The position numbers and the translations under genes are program-made. Below are positions 34,211 through 43,638 of a stretch of 64,000 bases of DNA, in pieces. Positions within the stretch are counted from its first letter, which is position 1. Each line of letters starts with the position of its first letter. A model generated the notes under the pieces. The model searched no databases. It was not told the origin of the DNA and was given only the letters and a program-made list of their open reading frames with translations. Source of the DNA: Robinsoniella peoriensis (GTDB taxonomy: Bacteria > Bacillota > Clostridia > Lachnospirales > Lachnospiraceae); the NCBI RefSeq assembly GCF_042680125.1, contig NZ_JBHTNY010000017.1; one strand, written 5' to 3'.

Positions 34211-35168
34211 CACGTACTCCATCATATCTATTCTGAATTTTCTTTTTCAAACGAAGGTATAATATCCGATTACCATGAATGATCATATACATTCTGTGCG
34301 TTCCAAAAAGGATCATAAAAAAAGCAAGAAAAAAATATCCCGGCCGTTTCCATACAAACCCTTTCGCCATATAGTCAGAATAGAGTTTCGCCTCCAGATT
34401 ACGATAAGAAATTAAAACATTCAGTTTTTTTCCAATTTTTTCAATTTCTCTATGTATTGCAAAGGCATACGCTCTCCACAGATAATTTCCCCTTTGAAAC
34501 TTATATGACCAGCTGCCTTTCTCTCCGATCAGATAACGATATACGGACATTTGTTCCTGCATACAGCCAATCTTCCCCTCACTCAGCAAAAACAGCGGTA
34601 CAATTCTGTCAAGCGGCGCATAATGTACCTTGTAAAGCAGCTCCAGGAGGGATAAATCCTCTTTCCAAAAGTTTCTGGCTATTACTGTTGAAGTCTGACC
34701 TGGGATTAAATAATTCTCCATATCTTTTACCGAATATTCCGGCGAAGCTGAAAATGTACCGGGTAATTCTATTTCTGTCTCATGATGGTCTAAAACTTTA
34801 CATGCATGATAAATAGCTGAATAATCTCTGTGCTGATCCAGAAAGTCCACCTGCTTTTGCAGTTTCCCACTATCTGTCCAGTAATCGTCCCCCTCTAAAA
34901 AGGCAACATATTCACCCTTACAGGCTTTCAACGTTTCAATACTGTTGATTTTCATCCCTACATTTTTTTTCCGGAGTACTGGCACTATGCAATCAGAATT
35001 TTGTTTTTGCAGTTTTTGAATCACTGCTTGTGTCCGGTCCCCAGAGCAGTCATCACTGACAATAATTTCAATTGAAAAGGATGTCTTTTGCGCTAATACG
35101 CTTCGTATGGCTTTCTCTATATATTTTTCATGGTTATACGTTATAATTGCTACACTGACTTTTTTCAC
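34182..35168 (-). CDS. Family 2 glycosyltransferase (GTG start)
   Basis: This 328-residue transferase has VSVAIITYNHEKYIEKAIRS, IVSDDCSGDRT and the metal site FLEGDDYW, which groups it with the glycosyltransferases of the EpsE/rhamnosyl-like set rather than the VDSDD type. The C-terminal part has a short membrane-associated helix (YFFLAFFMILFGTHRMYMI). Translation begins at a GTG with AGAAGGA 5 bases upstream. It overlaps the ABC exporter gene downstream. Confidence 0.85.
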   Translation of the reverse strand: MKKVSVAIITYNHEKYIEKAIRSVLAQKTSFSIEIIVSDDCSGDRTQAVIQKLQKQNSDCIVPVLRKKNVGMKINSIETLKACKGEYVAFLEGDDYWTDSGKLQKQVDFLDQHRDYSAIYHACKVLDHHETEIELPGTFSASPEYSVKDMENYLIPGQTSTVIARNFWKEDLSLLELLYKVHYAPLDRIVPLFLLSEGKIGCMQEQMSVYRYLIGEKGSWSYKFQRGNYLWRAYAFAIHREIEKIGKKLNVLISYRNLEAKLYSDYMAKGFVWKRPGYFFLAFFMILFGTHRMYMIIHGNRILYLRLKKKIQNRYDGVRDDKNKKSGS

Positions 35169-35177
35169 TTTTTCCTT

Positions 35178-36188
35178 CTAACTCATCCATTTATGGATTA
35201 TGTTTTTCTTCTTTATTAAAAAAAACTGACTCCATAGGAAGACTCTGCTGGCTGTTACCGGATATTTCGCAATTACGCGGTAAATCAGCTGCTTTCGCTT
35301 ATGTATTGTTTTTTGATACTTTTCTGTCTCGGCTTCCAACAGCCTGATTAAGCTTTCCCATACATCTTTTTTATCTGCCTCTACCATACGAAATAACTGT
35401 ATGCAGATAGTATCCAGATAACTTTCTGTCATTTTACTGCGAATCTCTGCATATACCTCTTTCTGGCATATAATAACCCTTTCCTGGAAAGCTTCGATCA
35501 TGGAAAGATGACGTATATCCAGAAAAAACTTTTTATCCATAATACTTCCAGGCCGTTTTCTGTAAAAATATAACTGGCTGGCGGTTACAACTGCAAATGG
35601 GATTTTATCAACCAGATGGTGGATAATTAATTCATCTTCATGCAGCTTTCCAGGAGAAAAACGACACGTGCAGAACAAGTCCCTTGAAAATAATTTATTA
35701 CAGGAAATAATCATCATCGTGTTCTTTTCATCGCATCCTGTATATGCTAGCGACCGCATTAGCTCTGCTTTGTCCTTTATGACCGGTTTGTCAGAAAGTT
35801 CTTTATCAAAATTCAGGTCTGCATCCTGTTCAAAAACCAGGAAGCTGCATATTGAAACTAAAGCATGGCATTCAATAATGTTCCGGTATAAAATTTCCAG
35901 ATATCGTGGATGGACAATATCATCAGAATCAACAAAACACAAATATTCTCCGGAAGATTCCTCAATCCCTCTGTTTCGAGCCGCAGATAATCCTTGGTTA
36001 TCCTGTGTAAAATACTGTATTTTTTCAGATGTCTTAGACAAGTCTCTGCATATATCACCGGAATGATCGGTAGATCCGTCATTAATAAGGAGAATTTCCA
36101 TGTCCTGGTAAGTCTGGGAAAGCAGAGAATCCACACATGCTTTTAGATAAGGTTCTACATTATATACCGGTACAATTACACTGATCAT
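35178..36188 (-). CDS. Family 2 glycosyltransferase
   Basis: This 336-residue transferase starts MISVIVPVYNVEPYLKACVD with LLINDGSTDHSGDIC and CFVDSDDIVHPRYLE, a standard GT2 capsule enzyme. It ends with a basic, amphipathic C-terminus (WSQFFLIKKKNIIHKW). The ATG at 36188 is chosen because a GGAGGAAAGGAAG site precedes it; the 20 extra upstream codons overlap the previous gene. It lies between two other family 2 genes, so the repeat unit is probably large. Confidence 0.87.
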   Translation of the reverse strand: MISVIVPVYNVEPYLKACVDSLLSQTYQDMEILLINDGSTDHSGDICRDLSKTSEKIQYFTQDNQGLSAARNRGIEESSGEYLCFVDSDDIVHPRYLEILYRNIIECHALVSICSFLVFEQDADLNFDKELSDKPVIKDKAELMRSLAYTGCDEKNTMMIISCNKLFSRDLFCTCRFSPGKLHEDELIIHHLVDKIPFAVVTASQLYFYRKRPGSIMDKKFFLDIRHLSMIEAFQERVIICQKEVYAEIRSKMTESYLDTICIQLFRMVEADKKDVWESLIRLLEAETEKYQKTIHKRKQLIYRVIAKYPVTASRVFLWSQFFLIKKKNIIHKWMS

Positions 36189-36225
36189 TCCATTACTTCC
36201 TTTCCTCCATTCCCATGGATTTTCT

Positions 36226-37212
36226 TTATCGCTTATAATAATGTTCAAAGAAAAATATCCTTTTTTTCATCAGCCATATTTTAACCTTCATCTTATTTCT
36301 TCTGCTTACTGCATTCGCCAGGTAATATTTAAATTTCGGATTCGTTAACATCTGATATTCTTTTTCCAGTTTTAACTTCCAGGAAAACTTTTTATTTCTG
36401 CGTACCTCCTTTGAAAACATCAGCATTTTATGAACCAGATCCGCATAGTAATGTGACATATCTATATTATGCGGCAGAAGACAGATCTCAAGTTTCTCTC
36501 CTAAGAGCATAATTGCTTTATCTGTATCTTCATGGTATTTCGTTGTCAATGCACCGGGGCGGAAATAGTTATAACGGTAAAGTGCTTTATCGATTACTTT
36601 CAAATACTTTGAACAGTTTATTAAATCCATTGAAAAAATTAAATCTTCCAGAAACCAAAAATTCTCGTGAAAACGTATGTTATATTTTTTTAAAAACTCT
36701 GTTCTGACCATCTTATTCCAGGGTGCATTAATTAAAAAATCATCATACATTTTCCGAAACCTCGTCGTAACAAATCTGTCTTTTCTTCCTGAAAAACGCT
36801 TGCCAATCTGATAAGAAACCAATTTTCCTTTACGGTACAGATGAAAACCACAGATTACAAAATCAACATAATCTTCTTTCATTTCCTTACACATGTTAGA
36901 ACACGAATCTGTTTCCAGGGTATCGTCACTGTCTACAAATAGAATATATTTCCCTTTTGAATGATCAATTCCATAGTTTCTGGCAGATCCGGGACCATTG
37001 TTTCTCTTTTTATAATAATGTATTCTGGAATCCCTGCCTGCATATTCTGTACATATGTTCCTTGTATTGTCAGTACTCCCATCATCAATGCAGAGTATCT
37101 CGATATTTTTATAATCCTGCTGTATCAGACTCTCCAAACAACATCCAATGGTTTCATCCGAATTATGGATAGGAATAACAATACTTACCAGTTCTTCTGT
37201 CTCCCTCTTCAT
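36226..37212 (-). CDS. Family 2 glycosyltransferase
   Basis: This 328-residue transferase has VSIVIPIHNSDETIGCCLES, LCIDDGSTDNTRNIC and FVDSDDTLETDSC, then an APWNKMVR acceptor motif. The ATG at 37212 has AGAGGAATTGG upstream and is preferred over the GTG at 37245 that overlaps the flippase stop. It probably adds one residue of the repeat unit, donor unknown. It lies 33 bases after the flippase gene. Confidence 0.86.
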   Translation of the reverse strand: MKRETEELVSIVIPIHNSDETIGCCLESLIQQDYKNIEILCIDDGSTDNTRNICTEYAGRDSRIHYYKKRNNGPGSARNYGIDHSKGKYILFVDSDDTLETDSCSNMCKEMKEDYVDFVICGFHLYRKGKLVSYQIGKRFSGRKDRFVTTRFRKMYDDFLINAPWNKMVRTEFLKKYNIRFHENFWFLEDLIFSMDLINCSKYLKVIDKALYRYNYFRPGALTTKYHEDTDKAIMLLGEKLEICLLPHNIDMSHYYADLVHKMLMFSKEVRRNKKFSWKLKLEKEYQMLTNPKFKYYLANAVSRRNKMKVKIWLMKKRIFFFEHYYKR

Positions 37213-37244
37213 TCCAATTCCTCTCGCATACACTAAGATATCCA

Positions 37245-38690
37245 CTATTTGTCCCGAATATCTTTTATAATATTTATCAGATATTTTCTTTTTATTACTA
37301 CCGTTAAAACCAACCCCAAAATAAGCAGATACCGAATAATCCAGTTTCCATAAAACACACTAATAACTGACGCGAACATCAAAAAAGCAAATGAGACTGC
37401 CAGTATGTCTGATGTACTGAACAATGGAGATCCGGTGTTAGCTTTGACAACCTTATTGACATAAACGTAATGCATTCCTGCAAAAAGCAGATAACAAAAC
37501 AGCGTTGTGTAACCTGCTGCTGAATATCCAAACCGGGGAATACAATAATAATTCAGTATAATGTTGGCGGCTGCCCCTATTGTTGAAATGATCATTGCTG
37601 CCTTATTTGCATCATAAAAAAACTCAATATTGCAAAATACGCTGTATAGAAAAACAAAAAACATACTGGCTGCAACGGGCGGAATGACTTTTACCGCGTC
37701 ATAATATTTTTCAGATGCCATTAATCTGATCAGCTCCGGACCGAGTGCTATAAATACTAAAAAAGCAAATGCCATCATAATACCTGCAGACTTCATCTGT
37801 CCTGCTACAGCCTTGTATTGGCCCTTTTCAAGTTTCCGGTACTGCCAGGGAATCAGTGCATTATTAATACTGTTAACAATTATTTTCGTTACAAGCCCGG
37901 CATTGTAGGCTACACTATATAAAGCTGCAGATTCCAGACCACACATTTTCTGAATCATAATACGGTCAGACTGATCCAGAATATAAGACGAAAAGTAATG
38001 GGGAATTAAAGGGATATTAAATATAATTGCAAATTTAATATATTCCCATTTCCAAATCTTTTTACTTTTGCTTAAATTAACCAGGTAAAAGATCATGCCA
38101 AAACATGCCTGTACGATAACACACGAAAGTATTCTGGCAATTCCTTTATCCTCCATACAGATAACAGCAGCTAAACCAATCAGAAAATTTGCAGCAGACA
38201 TAGCTGCTGTTACAAAAACTACACCTCTATAGTGAAAGTCATATCTTTGCCGGATCATCCAGAAATTCAGAGCAGGCGTAAATAACAATTCCAAAAACAG
38301 AAACAAGGTAATTGTTGTACTTAATTCCGTTAATTGATTAATCTGTTTTCGAAACAACAGATATGCCAGAAAAGCAGTAATTGTCAGTAACGTTGTAATT
38401 CCCTGCATGGATGAAGTATACTCTTCTTTATTGTCGTGATATTTGGTCATCCCTTTATTAAATACCCCAAAATCTAACCGGAAAGTGCACACAATGGTAA
38501 ATACCTGCAGCCATGACAGATAAACACTATATATTCCAAATTGTTCTTTTGTTAAAAGGCGAGTAAACACCGGGGTTGTAATAAGTGAAAAACTTTTTTG
38601 TATCACGCTGCAAATAACAAACCAGATTCCGGCTTTAGCGGCTATTGACAGCGTACTGTATTTTTCCTTGATTTTAATTATTCTGCTCAC
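37245..38690 (-). CDS. Wzx-type polysaccharide flippase (MOP superfamily)
   Basis: This membrane protein of about 481 residues has twelve or more helices. The start (AAKAGIWFVICSVIQKSFSLITTPVFTRLLTKEQFGIYSVYLSW) is the MOP/PST family signature, and LIPHYFSSYILDQSDRIMIQ is the conserved central segment. It flips undecaprenyl-linked repeat units across the membrane for the Wzy-like polymerase. Translation begins at one of two in-frame GTG codons; the second (38690) has AAGGGG at better spacing. Confidence 0.9.
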   Translation of the reverse strand: MSRIIKIKEKYSTLSIAAKAGIWFVICSVIQKSFSLITTPVFTRLLTKEQFGIYSVYLSWLQVFTIVCTFRLDFGVFNKGMTKYHDNKEEYTSSMQGITTLLTITAFLAYLLFRKQINQLTELSTTITLFLFLELLFTPALNFWMIRQRYDFHYRGVVFVTAAMSAANFLIGLAAVICMEDKGIARILSCVIVQACFGMIFYLVNLSKSKKIWKWEYIKFAIIFNIPLIPHYFSSYILDQSDRIMIQKMCGLESAALYSVAYNAGLVTKIIVNSINNALIPWQYRKLEKGQYKAVAGQMKSAGIMMAFAFLVFIALGPELIRLMASEKYYDAVKVIPPVAASMFFVFLYSVFCNIEFFYDANKAAMIISTIGAAANIILNYYCIPRFGYSAAGYTTLFCYLLFAGMHYVYVNKVVKANTGSPLFSTSDILAVSFAFLMFASVISVFYGNWIIRYLLILGLVLTVVIKRKYLINIIKDIRDK

Positions 38691-38702
38691 AGACACCGCC
38701 CC

Positions 38703-39908
38703 TTATCTGCTCTCTCCAAACATAGCTGCCATTTGCTCAGCCATGGAATAAACGTTTTTTTTCCAATCCTTAACCTTTTGCTCAAATTCTTTATTCTCAT
38801 TGCTGCAAATCAGGGGGATTTTATTTACTAAATTCTCTACAGCAAGCCTGTCATTGCGATAACAATTATCCTGGCACCCGATTGCCTCCATAAAATTATC
38901 AATTTTAAAATTATAGGATATAGCAATACTCTCAATGTTATAAGAGGCAGATATAATTACCGGATGCATCTTTGAGCTTATCATTACCTGTCCTTCTGAG
39001 AGATATCTGCACAGTTCATTTACCTTAGGATTTATGATGATTTCATAATCTTTATCCGGTAAATTTTTTGCGATTTTTTTCGTGAAATTCAAATCAAAAT
39101 ACCAATTTGTGCTCATAACAAAACGTATTTTGAATTTCTGCCCGTAACTCAGAAGCTTTATTATTTTTTTCATCTTAAAACTATATACATAATATTTTAA
39201 TGTAATTCTGCTAATGAGTTTATTAAAAAAACGGTTTTGTATGAAGTCACCCTGAATCGCAGTGTACTTGGAATACCCGGCTGCCATTACATTTATAACT
39301 GGCTTTTTTTGCTCTTTACCTGAAATATAGGTATCTGATATAATGATTGCAGTGTCTATTCCGAGTGTCACATCTTTATCAGGTAAAAATTTTCTGATCA
39401 GATTAAAAGTATCCTTATCACGGACATTTATATAGTCGCAGGCATTCATTGCAGTTTTAAAATATCTCCTGTTCACTGCACTTGTTATAGGACCAATGGA
39501 TTGCCCGATAATAGCAATCTTTGCCTCCTTACGCTTTGCTATCTCTATTTCCAGAATACGGGCTATAAACTGGCGCTTCCAGCGATCATTAAAATACCCT
39601 CCGCCTGCCATAACAAATAATGTACTTTCATCAAGACTATCTGAAAATTCATCCAGAAGAAACGCTTTTGGTTCTCTTAGTACCTCCTCAATCCCGGATA
39701 ACGTATTTAACCCGCATCGATCTACTTTTTTATGCACGGATTCCAGCGATTTCATTTCATGGTGATAATAAAAATTTTGCGGATCATAGGAATAAATCGT
39801 CAGATTGTTCCGGGGAAAAAAATTTTTTAATAAGTATATGGTACTGCGGGCGATTGCTTCATCTCCGATATTGCCATAGCTCCATCCGCCAGATAATACT
39901 ATTTTCAT
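38703..39908 (-). CDS. Polysaccharide pyruvyl transferase family protein (CsaB-like)
   Basis: This 401-residue enzyme opens MKIVLSGGWSYGNIGDEAIA with the N-G-DE loop of CsaB/WcaK-type pyruvyl transferases, then VMAGGGYFNDRW, GQSIGPI, a SSKMHPVIISASY histidine region, and a GT-B-like two-domain layout. The family places a pyruvate ketal from PEP on sugars; some members act as glycosyltransferases. Its ATG shares a base with the stop of the acyltransferase gene (TAATG), with GGGGGGAG upstream. A pyruvylated polymer would be acidic. Confidence 0.85.
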   Translation of the reverse strand: MKIVLSGGWSYGNIGDEAIARSTIYLLKNFFPRNNLTIYSYDPQNFYYHHEMKSLESVHKKVDRCGLNTLSGIEEVLREPKAFLLDEFSDSLDESTLFVMAGGGYFNDRWKRQFIARILEIEIAKRKEAKIAIIGQSIGPITSAVNRRYFKTAMNACDYINVRDKDTFNLIRKFLPDKDVTLGIDTAIIISDTYISGKEQKKPVINVMAAGYSKYTAIQGDFIQNRFFNKLISRITLKYYVYSFKMKKIIKLLSYGQKFKIRFVMSTNWYFDLNFTKKIAKNLPDKDYEIIINPKVNELCRYLSEGQVMISSKMHPVIISASYNIESIAISYNFKIDNFMEAIGCQDNCYRNDRLAVENLVNKIPLICSNENKEFEQKVKDWKKNVYSMAEQMAAMFGESR

Positions 39909-40960
39909 TATGTTCTCTCCCCCCTTATAAATCTTCCTTGCAGCCGGACTGCCGCTAACTTTAAAATTACAGGTACGCATACTCCAACTAATGTATAACA
40001 GATCCACCACAAACCCCCGGTCTCTATAACCGGATAATCTGACAGGCGCGTAACCGGCAGTCGGTATATTATGATGATGATTAAACTTACTATTTTAAAT
40101 GCCAGAAAATGTAATGCCATTATTTCCAGCGAGCATTTGCCTATCTGTATCAAATACTTATTATTCTGAAACCAACCGAAACTGGCAATCACCAATACTA
40201 AGCTTATACCCAGCAAACCGCCTGCTGCAGAAGCACCTATATTATTATATACATCACTAAAATATCCCATCTCATTGAGCCAGGCTATAACACCCAGGGT
40301 AGTCACTGCTGATAAAAGAATTGTTTTTCTATACTTGCCAAGAATTCGATCCCAGCCATAATAATGGTAAAGATATCCCATCACAAAGAAAAACATTCCC
40401 CCGGAAGCCCTTCTCACAATCATAGGTTTTGGGATTACAGAAATTTTACTGAACAGAAAGCAGCAGAGTGCCACGGCTGTAATAATATAAACTCTATATC
40501 TTTCCAGCCCTAATTTCAGCAAAAGGAAATTACCCGCTGAAAACCCGACTGTTATTATAAATATCGCTATTAAGAACCAAAGTGCACCTGAAAAATATTC
40601 TCTATGGCATCCAGTTATAATATCAAAAAAATGTACTTTAAATTCCTTTAGCGAGTATGCACCGCCTCCATTTTTCGCATCTACCAGATGCAGCAAGGCG
40701 AAAATATTATGTAAAACCAGATATCCAATATCATAAGCAAGAAAAGGAATATAGTATGCCTTTATACTTTTCTTAATACGTATAAAAGGATGTTCTGAAT
40801 AGAAATCTTTATACAGATATCCGCTGATGAAATAGAACAAGGGCATCTGGAACATCATGACTGCTGTAACTATAAAAGTTGAAGTTCCGGAATGTCCAAT
40901 GCAGACACAAATGATTCCAATTGCTTTTGCTATATCAATAAATTTCAGTCTGTCATTCAT
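39908..40960 (-). CDS. Acyltransferase family 3 membrane protein (OafA/WcjE-like)
   Basis: This 350-residue integral membrane acyltransferase has about ten helices. The start RLKFIDIAKAIGIICVCIGHSG has the conserved histidine, and MFQMPLFYFISGYLYKDFYS has the F-SGY segment. Such proteins O-acetylate polysaccharides using cytoplasmic acetyl-CoA. The ATG follows GAGGAG. It is translationally coupled to the pyruvyl transferase gene by a TAATG overlap, so both modifications may go to the same polymer. Confidence 0.88.
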   Translation of the reverse strand: MNDRLKFIDIAKAIGIICVCIGHSGTSTFIVTAVMMFQMPLFYFISGYLYKDFYSEHPFIRIKKSIKAYYIPFLAYDIGYLVLHNIFALLHLVDAKNGGGAYSLKEFKVHFFDIITGCHREYFSGALWFLIAIFIITVGFSAGNFLLLKLGLERYRVYIITAVALCCFLFSKISVIPKPMIVRRASGGMFFFVMGYLYHYYGWDRILGKYRKTILLSAVTTLGVIAWLNEMGYFSDVYNNIGASAAGGLLGISLVLVIASFGWFQNNKYLIQIGKCSLEIMALHFLAFKIVSLIIIIIYRLPVTRLSDYPVIETGGLWWICYTLVGVCVPVILKLAAVRLQGRFIRGERT

Positions 40961-40981
40961 TTTTTCTCCTCATACAGCATC

Positions 40982-41914
40982 TTATTTATTTCTCGCTGAC
41001 ATCAACATTTCGACCAATATAGATCTTTTACAGCTGTAATACTTTAGGTACCGCAAAGACAATGGAATTATATTCATCCATTTTTTATTTTTCAATAATT
41101 CTATGCGCAGTCTGACAGATTCCTGGTTGTTTCGGATCATTGTCAGGATGTCGGGAGCAAGCTTCTTCATTTTTGCATATTCTAGGGTTTGTCTGTGACT
41201 GACCAGCAGCATATCCAGGAACTGGATTCTTTTTTCTATCTGATGCATTTTCCTTTTTGATACGTTGTCAGAATGCAGTCTTCTTTTAAATAATATCCTG
41301 TGATAGAGATAGCAGGCATCTTCACATAAAGAGAGTTTCCATATAAATTCATCATGTGCCCAGCCCGAAGTCCAATAGCCTTTGATTTGCTCAAAGAATT
41401 GCCGCCGGATACTCATGGCACAGCCTTCGCTTCCGATAAAAATTGTTTTACAGTCCAGATGTATATGCCGGACAGATCCATCATTTTTCATTCTATTCAT
41501 GATTTCACGGGAGAGTTTTGGTGCATCTTTTGTACATGCATATGGTTCATAATCACATGCCAGCAGTTTTATACCAGGATTATCATCCATAACCTTTACC
41601 ATGCGCATCACTTTATCATGAAACCAAATATCATCCTGGTCACATAAAAAAATATACTTTCCATGGCACAAATTCATGGTTCGGATAAAATTTCCTGCAT
41701 ATCCGAGATTTTCTTTATTTTTATAAATATGCCATGAGCCGTGAAGATTCTTCTCCCTGATAAAAGATTCGGCTACTAATACCGTATTATCTGATGAACA
41801 GTCATCACATATAATAACCTCGTCTACCGTTAGCGACTGTTCATAGACAGACTGTAATTGTTCCTTTATATATCGTTCGCCATTAAAGGCTGCCAACGCT
41901 ACCGATACTTTCAT
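40982..41914 (-). CDS. Family 2 glycosyltransferase
   Basis: This 310-residue transferase begins MKVSVALAAFNGERYIKEQL with VIICDDCSSDNT and the metal-binding LCDQDDIWFHDK, typical of the rhamnosyl- or galactosyltransferase-like GT2 group of capsule loci. The ATG at 41914 overlaps the stop of the beta-helix gene (ATGA) and has AAGGGGAAG upstream. It probably adds a sugar early in the repeat unit by position, but order in the locus does not fix order of reaction. Confidence 0.87.
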   Translation of the reverse strand: MKVSVALAAFNGERYIKEQLQSVYEQSLTVDEVIICDDCSSDNTVLVAESFIREKNLHGSWHIYKNKENLGYAGNFIRTMNLCHGKYIFLCDQDDIWFHDKVMRMVKVMDDNPGIKLLACDYEPYACTKDAPKLSREIMNRMKNDGSVRHIHLDCKTIFIGSEGCAMSIRRQFFEQIKGYWTSGWAHDEFIWKLSLCEDACYLYHRILFKRRLHSDNVSKRKMHQIEKRIQFLDMLLVSHRQTLEYAKMKKLAPDILTMIRNNQESVRLRIELLKNKKWMNIIPLSLRYLKYYSCKRSILVEMLMSARNK

Positions 41915-43614
41915 TCCACTTCCCCTTGTTTTGCAATATAATATGATCCTAAATAATTTCCGCCGGAATAAAATGTGACGGATACTGCATCGCAATCTGG
42001 TTCCTCCATATCAATACGCTCTGTAAGATTCACTGGTTGCCGGGGATAATCAACTACCTTTCCTCCATAATCAAGTTTTTCCCCATAATCGCTGAACGGT
42101 ATATATCCCCCTATATCTGCGGAAAATTCCTGCTCTCCCGATTCTTCACCATTTTTCAGATATCTGATTGTTCCGTTGACAGAATATGCCTGCGTGTTAT
42201 AATTGCTCAAATTAAACACAAACTGATTATCTTCAACAGATATGCTGCCAATCAGCGGCTCCATACTCCTTGCTGTATTAATTTCCGACATGTTCTGCTG
42301 TGAATTTTTGTAATATACTCCAAACCGGTAACCGTCTCCGATAATCGTATTTTGCATCACAACATTTGCAATTGTATTCTTCTTAGGAAAAGAATAGATG
42401 GTAAAACCTCCCCCGTTTAAGATACACCGGTTTAACTCTGTGCCATTCACAGCACCATAATCCGGCTGAATCATTACACAGGCATTTGCCACATGATATC
42501 CGGGAATATGCGGCATATCAATTCGGACATTTTCCAAATAGATATCATATGCATCAATAGAGTCATATCCTGCTATCTGAATTCCATCAGCATGTGCTTC
42601 CGGATTAGTCCCTCCATCGGTAAAATAACTGTCATAGATCTTCACGTTATATAATGCATTTATAAAATCACTCTCTGAATCATGCATATAAATCTTATCT
42701 ATTACCATATTACATGCTCTTATCATTCCATTCTCAACTTCTCCGTTTCGAAGGGTTATGACAGTATTCCCGCCATTATTTCGATAGTCATTTATAATAT
42801 TCCCATCACTCAGATAAAAATCATCTAATAAGACCGGGGTATTCAGATTTGTAAAACGTATATTTTCCGAAGTTCTAAACTGTTCAAAACAATAATTATA
42901 TTTTTCCGCACTCTTTTCGGTTATCAGAATCCTTCCGTCGCTGCCAATACACTCGGGATACTTTTCTGTAAATTCCTGAAGTTGTTCAGCCGGACTGTAG
43001 TATCCTGTATTATTCATATCTGGTATCACATAATTCCAGACCCCACTTGTATCTGTCTGTTTCGTAAGGCTAAGAATGATACTGCTGTCTTGTAAACAGC
43101 TTTTCATCTCGAATGTTTCTCCACCAGCTATTCTTATAAGCCATCGGTATGTACTGCCATCTTCCGTATCTGCTGCTGCATATCCATACTTTTGCGCAAG
43201 ATATCGGATTAAACACTCCCATGCACCATCCGTGTATTCTGCCGTATAAAAAGCAGAATCCATCGAACCCTGCTGATCAAAATGTAACTCTGCCTCAAAA
43301 AGCATATCTGCTATATTGACATTACCGGTGAGAACTTCTCCCGTCGTATCATTTGTAGCAGAAACAGAACTGTTTTTTTCCTTAAACTCAGATACTGTAC
43401 ATCCTATTGCAATGTCTTCATTATCTGGAAGGCTGTAATCATTCTTTCTGTCATTTAAACCGGAAGGAAACGTATCCTTTTCAAAGTTCTCCGGTCTGTT
43501 TTCTGCTTCCCTGTTCGGCTTATCCGGGAATATCCTTGTAATTTTTACTGCACCTATAATGACAAGGATAACAATCACTAATATACCTGCCGCAACTGCT
43601 GCTTTCTCTTTCAT
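41911..43614 (-). CDS. Membrane-anchored right-handed beta-helix (pectate-lyase-fold) protein
   Basis: This 567-residue protein has an N-terminal membrane anchor (AAGILVIVILVIIGAV), a low-complexity stretch to about residue 90, a mixed region, and from about residue 240 successive beta-helix turns of the NxxIxN/AxxVxxxxTxxxG kind (VITLRNGEVENGMIRACNMV, then DSIDAYDIYLENVRI, CVMIQPDYGAV, NTIANVVMQNTIIG). The HADGIQI turn resembles the substrate-side turn of polysaccharide lyases and hydrolases. It may trim or modify the polymer outside the membrane, or bind it. No family catalytic set could be confirmed by eye. It overlaps the next gene by 4 bases. Confidence 0.75.
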   Translation of the reverse strand: MKEKAAVAAGILVIVILVIIGAVKITRIFPDKPNREAENRPENFEKDTFPSGLNDRKNDYSLPDNEDIAIGCTVSEFKEKNSSVSATNDTTGEVLTGNVNIADMLFEAELHFDQQGSMDSAFYTAEYTDGAWECLIRYLAQKYGYAAADTEDGSTYRWLIRIAGGETFEMKSCLQDSSIILSLTKQTDTSGVWNYVIPDMNNTGYYSPAEQLQEFTEKYPECIGSDGRILITEKSAEKYNYCFEQFRTSENIRFTNLNTPVLLDDFYLSDGNIINDYRNNGGNTVITLRNGEVENGMIRACNMVIDKIYMHDSESDFINALYNVKIYDSYFTDGGTNPEAHADGIQIAGYDSIDAYDIYLENVRIDMPHIPGYHVANACVMIQPDYGAVNGTELNRCILNGGGFTIYSFPKKNTIANVVMQNTIIGDGYRFGVYYKNSQQNMSEINTARSMEPLIGSISVEDNQFVFNLSNYNTQAYSVNGTIRYLKNGEESGEQEFSADIGGYIPFSDYGEKLDYGGKVVDYPRQPVNLTERIDMEEPDCDAVSVTFYSGGNYLGSYYIAKQGEVE

Positions 43615-43638
43615 ATTATCTCCAACATATGTTCTTTC

